Positions 1-4,235 of a stretch of 5,288 nt of DNA are shown here, one piece after another. The notes beneath the pieces were generated by a model. That model did no database searches and was not told the origin of the DNA. It saw nothing but the letters and a program-made list of their open reading frames with translations. Source of the stretch: Actinomycetes bacterium. GTDB lineage: Bacteria > Actinomycetota > Actinomycetes > Actinomycetales > Cellulomonadaceae. Each line of letters begins with the position of its first letter. The stretch's first letter is position 1. The translations under genes were made by a program, and so were the position numbers. The stretch covers positions 1-5,288 of the forward strand of contig JAEWQZ010000179.1 in the NCBI GenBank assembly GCA_023460255.1, read 5' to 3'.

Positions 1-209
1 CGGGTGCCCCGGCCGCCCCCGCGGGCGGGGCACCCGCGGGGCGCGCCCGGCACAGCGAGCAGGGTGAGCCGTCGCGGACGACGGTCCTCGTCGACCCCCG
101 CAAGGACTCCCGACTGTTCACCGGCAGCGTCTTCGCGGTCGAGCGCTCGCGGGCCTTCTCCGGTCCCGGGCCGGACGTGCTCGCCGAGCGTGACGCGGCC
201 GGCGGCTGA
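1..209 (+). CDS. C-terminal end of an unrecognised protein (5' truncated by window edge)
   Basis: The frame starting at base 3 is open from the left edge to a TGA at 207-209, giving about 68 residues. No start codon is needed because the gene enters from outside the window. It is judged real because nearly every third codon position from about 81 onward is G or C, and the translation has ordinary protein character (for example VLVDPRKDSRLFTGSVFAVE). The competing frame starting at base 4 lacks that codon bias. The first 25 or so residues are a low-complexity Ala/Pro/Gly linker, followed by a compact tail that ends in ERDAAGG. I do not recognise the family and assign no function. The gene ends 30 bp before the stop of the SDR gene on the other strand, so the two converge. 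No clear terminator lies between them. Confidence 0.7.
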   Translation, partial: GAPAAPAGGAPAGRARHSEQGEPSRTTVLVDPRKDSRLFTGSVFAVERSRAFSGPGPDVLAERDAAGG

Positions 210-239
210 GCGTCCGCGGCGCCGTGGCCTGGTGTACCG

Positions 240-1001
240 CTAGGTCAGCTCGACCCCGGTGATCTCGGCGAGGCGGGCGAGCACCCGCTCCTGGACCTCG
301 ACGTCCGTCGCCTGCGGGTTGGGTTCCAGGACCTGACGGCGCTTGAGGTACCGGCCGCTGACCAGCGCCTCGGGGTCGTCGCTGGTGGCCAGCCAGACCT
401 GCGTGTCCGCGCCCGGCTCGAGGTCGTCGGTGGCGTTCGGGCCGCCGAGGCGGGTCCGGATCCAGCCCGGGTCGACGGCGTTGGACAGGACGTCCGGCCA
501 GCGCCGCGCCACGGCGAGCGCGAGCACGACGTCGAGGAGCTTCGCGTCCGCGTACGCCTGCATGCCGTCCCAGGGCCACTCGATCTCGTCGGGCTCGGCG
601 TAGCCGTTCGCCTGGAGCCCGGACGTCAGGTAGACGAGCCGGGCCGGTCGCGGCATCAGCGCCGTGAGCAGGTACGGCGCCACGGCGTTGATCTGAAAGA
701 TGCGCTCGAGACCGTCGGCGGTGAGCACCTTCTCGGGGGAGCCCCCGCCGACGCCGGCGTTGTGCACGACGGCGTCGAACGGCCCGGACGCCGTGGCCGC
801 CTCGGCGACGGCCCGCGTCTGGGCGAGGGAGGAGAGGTCCCCGACGACGACGTCGGCCAGGTCCGGCAGGACCGCCCGCACGTGCTCGGCGCGCTCGGCG
901 CTGCGCGCGTGCCCGACGACCTGGTGCCCCGCGGCGAGCAGCTGTCGGGCGGTCTCCCGCCCGATGCCGGCGGTGGATCCGGTGACGAGCACGCGGGACA
1001 T
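240..1001 (-). CDS. Short-chain dehydrogenase/reductase (SDR), NAD(P)-dependent
   Basis: This is a 253-residue protein of the usual length for a classical SDR, with a Rossmann fold that binds NAD(P)H. The glycine-rich cofactor motif TGSTAGIG is at residues 7-14. A DLSS motif that contacts adenine is at 55-58 and NAG is at 81-83. The catalytic tetrad is complete: Asn105, Ser127 (in YLTS), Tyr150 and Lys154 (YADAK). A PGWIRT motif at 178-183 follows the active site. Arg33 in the HARS stretch after strand 2 could favour NADPH, but this is inference. The substrate cannot be read from the sequence. The closest general resemblance is to SDRs annotated as retinol-dehydrogenase- or protochlorophyllide-reductase-like, which are often of unknown substrate. 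The ATG is supported by a GGAG motif (complement of 1007-1010) five bases upstream. The gene is probably monocistronic, being divergent from the HesB-like gene and convergent with the partial gene at the left edge. Confidence 0.93.
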   Translation of the reverse strand: MSRVLVTGSTAGIGRETARQLLAAGHQVVGHARSAERAEHVRAVLPDLADVVVGDLSSLAQTRAVAEAATASGPFDAVVHNAGVGGGSPEKVLTADGLERIFQINAVAPYLLTALMPRPARLVYLTSGLQANGYAEPDEIEWPWDGMQAYADAKLLDVVLALAVARRWPDVLSNAVDPGWIRTRLGGPNATDDLEPGADTQVWLATSDDPEALVSGRYLKRRQVLEPNPQATDVEVQERVLARLAEITGVELT

Positions 1002-1006
1002 GGCGA

Positions 1007-1010
1007 CTCC
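1007..1010 (-). promoter_or_regulatory. Ribosome binding site of the SDR gene
   Basis: On the minus strand GGAG precedes the ATG at 1001 by five bases. It fixes this start against the longer minus-strand reading frames that run through the same region. Confidence 0.6.
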
Positions 1011-1190
1011 AGGGGCCGAGCGGGGACGTGCGCACAGTCTGGCACCCGGACCGCCGTCGCGGGCGGGGTCCCGGGGCGCGAGCCGTGCGTCCGGTGGGTG
1101 GGACGTCGGCGGTCCCCGGGTTGCGCCGGGCCGGAGGGCCCGGGACGGTGAAGGGTCAGCGGTCGTCCGAGAGGCGGCCGACAGCCGACG

Positions 1191-1196
1191 GAAGGA
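1191..1196 (+). promoter_or_regulatory. Ribosome binding site of the HesB-like gene
   Basis: GAAGGA lies eight bases before the ATG at 1205. It selects this start over the in-frame GTG at 1028, which would add 59 residues of low-complexity Arg/Pro/Gly sequence with no family resemblance. Confidence 0.65.
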
Positions 1197-1204
1197 CCCC
1201 CCAC

Positions 1205-1486
1205 ATGCTCACCCTGACCGACAACGCACGCGTCGCCGTGCAGGACATCGCGACGCGGGCCGGCCTGCCGGAGGAGGGTGGTCTGCGGATCGCGGTGGCT
1301 GCCCAGGAGGGCGCCTACGAGCTGTCGCTGGTGGCCGCTCCGGTCGACGGTGACGAGGTGGTCGAAGCCGGGGACGCCAAGGTCTTCGTCGAGCCGACGG
1401 TCTCCGAGCTCCTCACCGACCAGCAGCTCGACGCCGTGCCGTCGCCCGAGGGGACCGGCTTCCTCCTCGCCCCCCAGGAGGGCTGA
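1205..1486 (+). CDS. HesB/IscA-fold small protein without cysteines
   Basis: This is a 93-residue acidic protein. It opens with MLTLTDNARVAVQDI, continues with GGLRIAV and ELSLV strands, and then has KVFVEPTVSELL, the order of elements found in the HesB/IscA (A-type iron-sulfur carrier) fold. Genuine A-type carriers bind a cluster through three conserved cysteines, one mid-protein and a C-terminal CGC-type pair. This protein has no cysteine and no histidine at all, and its tail reads GTGFLLAPQEG where the CGC region would be. Cysteine-free relatives are commonly annotated 'Fe-S cluster assembly protein HesB' in Actinobacteria. Here that name describes the fold, not a demonstrated function: it cannot ligate a cluster in the standard way. 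The neighbours give no Fe-S context, as no suf or isc genes are visible. It is probably monocistronic. Its stop is three bases from the stop of the convergent EAL gene. Confidence 0.85.
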   Translation: MLTLTDNARVAVQDIATRAGLPEEGGLRIAVAAQEGAYELSLVAAPVDGDEVVEAGDAKVFVEPTVSELLTDQQLDAVPSPEGTGFLLAPQEG

Positions 1487-1493
1487 GGCTCAG
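1483..1493. repeat. Palindrome spanning both stop codons of convergent genes
   Basis: CTGAGGCTCAG is a perfect inverted repeat (5-bp arms, one central base). It contains the TGA of the HesB-like gene (1484-1486) and the TGA of the EAL gene (complement of 1490-1492). The match is broken beyond the arms at the next base. It is too short to be a confident bidirectional terminator, and the symmetry may simply follow from two facing TGA codons. Confidence 0.35.
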
Positions 1494-2701
1494 GCCCGCG
1501 TGCTGCGCAGGGCGTTCGCGATGACGGCGCTGTGCGCGGCGACCGGGAGCCTGCCCGGGCGGCCGAGCAGGTAGCCCTGCGCGCCGTCGGCGCCGAGACC
1601 CGCCCAGCTGATGAGGTCGTTGCTCTCCTCGATGCCCTCGACGACGAGCTCGGCCCCGGTGCGCTGCGCGAAGTCGATGATCGCGCCGGCCAGCGCCCGC
1701 CGCAGCGGGCTCGTGGCCACCCCCTGGGTGAGGGAGATGTCGAGCTTGATCGTCTCCGGCGCGAGCTGGACGATGTGCCGCAGCGTGGCGAAGCCCGCCC
1801 CGGCGTCGTCGACCGCGATGCGCACCCCGAGGGCGCGCAGGTCGGCCACCATCCCCTTGAGCAGGTGGTAGTCGGCGACGACGGCGTGCTCGGTGATCTC
1901 GATGATGACGGGGTGGTCGGTGCGGCGCAGGACGTCCGCCAGGCGCGGGTCGTCCAGGGTCGCCGGTGAGGCGTTGAGCGAGATCGCCACCCCCGGTGGG
2001 AGGTCCTCCGCGGCGTCGACGGCGGCGACGACGGCGGCGATCTCCAGGTCGACGCCGAGCCCGGCCCGCGCGGCGGCGCGGAACCACACGTCGGGCGTGC
2101 GCGGGGGCTCGGCGTCGAACCGGGTCAGGGCCTCGACCGCGATCAGGCGCCCGTCCGCCAGCGAGTAGATGGGCTGGAAGACCGGGTGGAACCGGCGGTT
2201 CTCGAGCACGTCGGCGACCAGCGGCACGATGGCCTCGTCGACCTCGGCCGGCGTCGCGGCCAGCTCCATCGCGTCCTGCACCTCGTCGGTGAGGCGCTGC
2301 TCGGTGACGCTCTCCCGCAGCGTCCTCGACAGGCCCACCACGGAGCCGACGGCGAGGAACATCGCGGTCCGGAACAGCCAGCCCGTGAGGCTCTGGGCCT
2401 CGCCGGTCGCGGTGTCCAGCGGCATGAGCGGGCCGCAGAGGATCCCGGCGACGACGGCCGTGGCCAGGGCGCCGCGCGTGCCGAAGGGGAGCACGGCGGC
2501 CACGATCGGGAGGTAGAACAGGTGCGCGGTGGACTGCTGCGTGCCCCCGGAGACGTAGGTGGCGGCCCAGGCGCCCGCGAGGAGCACGGCCAGCGTCAGC
2601 ACGGTGACCCACGGGGGCAGGAGCGCTCCGCGGCGCGCCATGCGGTCGACCCAGGAGGGTGCCTCGGTGGCCCCCCGGCTCGCCGCCTCGCGTGTGGACA
2701 C
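1490..2701 (-). CDS. Membrane-anchored EAL-domain cyclic-di-GMP phosphodiesterase
   Basis: The protein is predicted to hydrolyse cyclic-di-GMP to pGpG at the inner face of the membrane. From the GTG at 2701 it has 403 residues. A short cytoplasmic N-terminus precedes about four hydrophobic segments at roughly 31-50, 61-73, 77-95 and 107-124. These include AHLFYLPI (59-66), LCGPLMPLD (88-96) and WLFR (108-111), a pattern seen in membrane sensor modules of signalling proteins. A short linker (about 125-167) leads to the EAL domain at about 168-385. Signature residues are intact: QPI (176-178), EALTR (190-194), Asn243, the Glu of EITE (268), DDAGAG (298-303), Lys319 and Asp321 of IKLD, EGIE (355-358) and QGY (375-377). 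No GGDEF domain is present, so a dedicated phosphodiesterase is likely. The GTG is chosen because third-position GC is high after it but falls sharply in codons 2702-2800. The ATG at 2641 (383 aa) is the alternative. It is divergent from dps. Confidence 0.9.
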   Translation of the reverse strand: MSTREAASRGATEAPSWVDRMARRGALLPPWVTVLTLAVLLAGAWAATYVSGGTQQSTAHLFYLPIVAAVLPFGTRGALATAVVAGILCGPLMPLDTATGEAQSLTGWLFRTAMFLAVGSVVGLSRTLRESVTEQRLTDEVQDAMELAATPAEVDEAIVPLVADVLENRRFHPVFQPIYSLADGRLIAVEALTRFDAEPPRTPDVWFRAAARAGLGVDLEIAAVVAAVDAAEDLPPGVAISLNASPATLDDPRLADVLRRTDHPVIIEITEHAVVADYHLLKGMVADLRALGVRIAVDDAGAGFATLRHIVQLAPETIKLDISLTQGVATSPLRRALAGAIIDFAQRTGAELVVEGIEESNDLISWAGLGADGAQGYLLGRPGRLPVAAHSAVIANALRSTRA

Positions 2702-2754
2702 CGCGGCCCCCGTCCGTGGTCCTGGTCCGCGTCCAAGGCGCCCTCGAGGCGCGC

Positions 2755-2766
2755 AGGGACGTCCCT
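2755..2766. repeat. 12-bp perfect palindrome in the EAL/dps divergent region
   Basis: AGGGACGTCCCT is its own reverse complement. It sits between the two divergent genes, in the probable 5' leader of the EAL gene. Its GGAC/GTCC half-site resembles the arms of the second palindrome at 2784-2798. The centres of the two are about 30 bp apart, near three helical turns. It may be an operator site, but no known regulator box is recognised. Confidence 0.4.
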
Positions 2767-2773
2767 CTCCACC

Positions 2774-2779
2774 ATTGTC
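2774..2779 (-). promoter_or_regulatory. Possible -10 element of the EAL gene
   Basis: On the minus strand GACAAT matches four of six bases of the TATAAT consensus, including the important A at position 2 and T at position 6. No good -35 hexamer lies 16-18 bp upstream. If it is real, the palindrome at 2784-2798 falls between -35 and -10, where a repressor could act, and translation would begin well downstream at the GTG at 2701. This is a weak prediction. Confidence 0.25.
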
Positions 2780-2783
2780 GGCA

Positions 2784-2798
2784 GTCCTCGGCGAGGAC
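2784..2798. repeat. 15-bp perfect palindrome in the EAL/dps divergent region
   Basis: GTCCTCGGCGAGGAC has two 7-bp complementary arms around one central base. It lies about 93 bp upstream of the dps start and 83 bp upstream of the EAL start. Perfect dyads in the gap between divergent genes are typical operator positions, so one regulator could control both genes. It does not match the IdeR/DtxR, Fur or LexA boxes that I know. Confidence 0.45.
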
Positions 2799-2876
2799 AT
2801 GAGCCCGGGGGCACCGAGAGTCCCGGACGACGGCGCACGCAGGGGGGCAGACTCGGGGTGATCGACGACCGACGAG

Positions 2877-2883
2877 AGAGAGG
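2877..2883 (+). promoter_or_regulatory. Ribosome binding site of dps
   Basis: AGAGAGG lies seven bases before the ATG at 2891. This rules out the longer in-frame reading that extends back to about 2186 across the EAL gene. Confidence 0.6.
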
Positions 2884-2890
2884 CAGAGCG

Positions 2891-3364
2891 ATGACAGCAC
2901 CCGACATGACCAGCGCGCTCGGTGACGCCGACCGGACCGCGACAGCTGCCGCCCTGAACAGGGTCCTCGCGGACCTCATCGACCTGAGCCTGGTCGGCAA
3001 GCAGGCCCACTGGACGCTCGTCGGCCGCGGCTTCCGGAGCCTGCACCTCCAGCTCGACGAGGTCGTCGACGCGGTGCGCCTCCAGGCGGACGAGGTCGCC
3101 GAGCGCGTCGTCACCATCGGGGAGACGCCCGACGGCCGGGCCGCGACCGTGGCACGGGACTCGGCGCTGCCGGAGCACCCCACCGGGTGGGTCCAGGACA
3201 CCGACGTCATCGACTACTTCGTGCGCGCGCTCGGCACGACGATCGGCCGGCTGCGCGAGGCGATCAGCGAGACCGAGCAGACGGACGTGGTGAGCCAGGA
3301 CCTGCTCATCGGCGTCACCGGCGCCCTCGAGAAGCATCTGTGGATGTTCCAGGCCGAGCGCTGA
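2891..3364 (+). CDS. dps: Dps: DNA-binding/ferritin-like starvation protein
   Basis: This 157-residue protein of the Dps family forms 12-subunit cages that oxidise Fe(II) with hydrogen peroxide and store the iron, limiting Fenton damage to DNA. The family signature is clear: GKQAHWTLVGRGFRSLHLQL at 36-55. The inter-subunit ferroxidase ligands are all present with the spacing of known Dps proteins: His40, His52, Asp56, Asp67 and Glu71. The remaining helices include LIGVTGALEKHLWMF near the C-terminus. The N-terminus (MTAPDMTSALGDADRTA) has no Lys and only one Arg, and there is no long charged C-terminal tail. Strong direct DNA binding through a Lys-rich tail is therefore not evident, and the protein may act mainly through iron chemistry. 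It is probably monocistronic, bounded by a palindrome-rich upstream region and a strong downstream hairpin. Members of this family are usually induced by oxidative or starvation stress, but no known stress-sigma promoter is visible. Confidence 0.96.
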   Translation: MTAPDMTSALGDADRTATAAALNRVLADLIDLSLVGKQAHWTLVGRGFRSLHLQLDEVVDAVRLQADEVAERVVTIGETPDGRAATVARDSALPEHPTGWVQDTDVIDYFVRALGTTIGRLREAISETEQTDVVSQDLLIGVTGALEKHLWMFQAER

Positions 3365-3379
3365 GACGCGACGCCTGAG

Positions 3380-3424
3380 GACGACCGGGCCGGTCGGCGC
3401 ACCCGCGCCGACCGGCCCGTCGTC
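3380..3424 (+). terminator. Strong hairpin terminator after dps
   Basis: A perfect 15-bp GC-rich stem pairs 3386-3400 with 3405-3419 around the 4-nt loop ACCC. It extends by five more pairs (3380-3384 with 3420-3424) across one bulged C at 3385. It begins 16 bases after the dps stop. A GTC repeat follows instead of a T-tract, which is common for terminator-like hairpins in high-GC Actinobacteria. Confidence 0.8.
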
Positions 3425-3461
3425 GTCGTCGGCGCCGGCTGGGCGCGTCCCCCCGGTCGCC

Positions 3462-3496
3462 GAGACGGGCCACCGGTCGTACGGTCGAGACGGGCC
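3462..3496 (+). repeat. Direct repeat upstream of the DUF2231 gene
   Basis: GAGACGGGCC occurs at 3462-3471 and again at 3487-3496, 25 bp apart, each preceded by a GGTCG element (3455-3459 and 3483-3487). Between the copies TACGGT at 3480-3485 fits the TAnnnT pattern of a weak -10 box, but no convincing -35 is seen. It could be a regulatory site, or chance in GC-rich sequence. Confidence 0.3.
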
Positions 3497-3521
3497 GCGC
3501 CGCGCGGCGGGCCGTCGTCGC

Positions 3522-3528
3522 AGGGAGG
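3522..3528 (+). promoter_or_regulatory. Ribosome binding site of the DUF2231 gene
   Basis: AGGGAGG lies five bases before the ATG at 3534. It is a near-ideal Shine-Dalgarno sequence and fixes the start. Confidence 0.75.
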
Positions 3529-3533
3529 CCGAC

Positions 3534-4049
3534 ATGAGTGCCGAGTCGTCGTCACGCACCCTCGAGCGCGCGAAGCGTCCGCGCACCGTCCTGGCGGGTC
3601 CGTACGGGCACCCCTTCCACCCGATCCTGGTCACGATCCCGATCGGCGCCTGGGTCGCGAGCATCATCTTCGACCTCATGGCGGCGTTCGGCGACGAGCC
3701 CGAGGCGCTCGCGCGCGGGGCCTACTGGCTGATCGTCATCGGCATCGTCGGTGCGCTGCTCGCCGCGGTGATCGGGCTGCTGGACCTGACGGTGATCCCG
3801 CGGGGGACGAAGGCCTTCCGGACCGGCCTGACGCACATGACGCTCAACCTGGCGGTGGTGGTCCTCTTCGTCGTCAACGTGGTGCTGCGCGCCTCGCAGG
3901 GCATCGAGGACGCCAGCGGCGCCGGGATCGCCCTGAGCGTCGTGGCGCTCGGGCTCCTCGGGCTGTCGGGCTGGCTCGGCGGGAAGCTCGCCTACCACTA
4001 CGGCGTGCGGGTGGCGGACGAGGGGACGCAGGCCGACGGCTTCCGCTGA
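3534..4049 (+). CDS. DUF2231 family four-helix membrane protein
   Basis: This is a 171-residue integral membrane protein. After a basic cytoplasmic N-terminus (1-20) comes the family signature GPYGHPFHPILVTIPIGAW (22-40). Four hydrophobic helices lie at roughly 31-52, 65-83, 99-118 and 130-149, and the closing signature GWLGGKLAYHYGV spans 145/146 to 158. Four histidines (26, 29, 101 and 155) sit at or near helix ends. DUF2231 proteins often carry such histidines and are often found near Rieske or other redox genes, so haem or metal binding has been a reasonable suggestion for the family, but the biochemical function is unknown. No redox partner is adjacent here: the upstream neighbour is dps, separated from it by a terminator, and the downstream gene is a transporter lipoprotein. 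The last eight codons form one arm of a perfect 24-bp inverted repeat, so the sequence of the C-terminal tail (TQADGFR) is partly tied to a nucleic-acid structure. Confidence 0.9.
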   Translation: MSAESSSRTLERAKRPRTVLAGPYGHPFHPILVTIPIGAWVASIIFDLMAAFGDEPEALARGAYWLIVIGIVGALLAAVIGLLDLTVIPRGTKAFRTGLTHMTLNLAVVVLFVVNVVLRASQGIEDASGAGIALSVVALGLLGLSGWLGGKLAYHYGVRVADEGTQADGFR

Positions 4050-4080
4050 GGCCTTGGCGGAAGCCGTCGGCCTGCGTCCC
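4023..4080 (+). terminator. 24-bp perfect inverted repeat (terminator) with the stop codon in its loop
   Basis: Bases 4023-4046 pair perfectly with 4057-4080, leaving a 10-nt loop (TGAGGCCTTG) whose first three bases are the TGA of the DUF2231 gene. The left arm is coding sequence for the last eight residues; the right arm is intergenic. The pairing breaks at the very next base on both sides. No T-tract follows. The most likely role is transcription termination, or mRNA 3'-end protection, between the DUF2231 gene and the downstream transporter gene. Confidence 0.75.
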
Positions 4081-4107
4081 GCGGGCGCGCGGGAGGCGGG
4101 AGCGTCT

Positions 4108-4152
4108 GAGGCGTGGAAACGCCGTACCAGCACGTGGACGCCTCGGTACGAT
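4108..4152 (+). promoter_or_regulatory. Putative promoter/operator of the transporter gene with interleaved inverted repeats
   Basis: TACGAT at 4147-4152 matches four of six bases of the -10 consensus. GTACCA at 4124-4129, 17 bp upstream, is a poor -35 (three of six). Three inverted repeats overlap here: GGCGT/ACGCC around a GGAA loop (4110-4123), GAGGCGT/ACGCCTC (4108-4114 with 4138-4144), and CGTACC/GGTACG (4123-4128 with 4145-4150). The last pair overlaps the proposed -35 and -10 elements, as an operator would. The first two share a strand and are mutually exclusive as RNA. Which reading applies depends on where transcription starts. Confidence 0.35.
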
Positions 4153-4192
4153 CCCTGCGAACCCGGCGCGCCCCCGACCGCGCCCGAGCACC

Positions 4193-4220
4193 GGGCCCCG
4201 CCGCCATGCGGCACGGGTCC
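4193..4220 (+). promoter_or_regulatory. Leader hairpin next to the ribosome binding site of the transporter gene
   Basis: GCCGC (4200-4204) pairs with GCGGC (4208-4212) around a CAT loop. An outer GGGCCC (4193-4198) pairs with GGGTCC (4215-4220) with one G-U wobble. The structure ends three bases before the GAAAGGA ribosome binding site, so it could influence translation. No known riboswitch class is recognised. Confidence 0.3.
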
Positions 4221-4223
4221 CAC

Positions 4224-4230
4224 GAAAGGA
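4224..4230 (+). promoter_or_regulatory. Ribosome binding site of the substrate-binding protein gene
   Basis: GAAAGGA lies five bases before the GTG at 4236. Together with the lipoprotein signal peptide that begins exactly there, it rejects the 41-residue in-frame N-terminal extension from 4113. Confidence 0.75.
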
Positions 4231-4235
4231 ATCCC

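Larger units (their letters stand above)
1002..1204. promoter_or_regulatory. Divergent intergenic region between the SDR gene and the HesB-like gene
   Basis: These 203 bp separate two genes that point away from each other, so both promoters should lie here. I cannot find convincing -35/-10 hexamers on either strand. The one structured element is an inverted repeat, GTCCCCGGG at 1112-1120 against CCCGGGAC at 1139-1146. It has eight pairs, one bulged C and an 18-nt loop. It lies upstream of the HesB-like gene and could be a leader hairpin or an operator, but sequence this GC-rich produces such repeats readily. Confidence 0.4.

Noticed and set aside
1..36. 10-bp perfect inverted repeat (CGGGTGCCCC at 1-10 with GGGGCACCCG at 27-36).
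   Set aside because: It lies inside the low-complexity Ala/Pro/Gly coding stretch of the left-edge gene, where GC-rich codons make such symmetry likely. No regulatory context is visible.
118..1035. Long minus-strand open frame overlapping the SDR gene (305 residues, Arg/Ala-rich).
   Set aside because: It is an out-of-frame shadow of the SDR gene. The SDR frame has the cofactor and catalytic motifs and an RBS.
1028..1204. 59-residue N-terminal extension of the HesB-like protein.
   Set aside because: The added sequence is low-complexity and family-unlike. The ATG at 1205 has an RBS and begins the recognisable domain.
2186..2890. N-terminal extension of Dps in the same frame.
   Set aside because: It runs antisense through the EAL gene. 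The Dps start at 2891 has an RBS and gives the normal family length.
3420..3433. GTC trinucleotide repeat after the dps hairpin.
   Set aside because: Only about four units. It takes part in the outer stem of the terminator and is too short to be a meaningful microsatellite.
2702..3679. Long N-terminal extension of the EAL protein across dps.
   Set aside because: Codon bias is lost upstream of 2701, and the region holds the well-supported dps gene on the other strand.
4113..4235. 41-residue N-terminal extension of the substrate-binding protein, or a leader peptide.
   Set aside because: It would bury the lipoprotein signal peptide. It contains no run of Trp or other regulatory codons, so an attenuator peptide is not supported.
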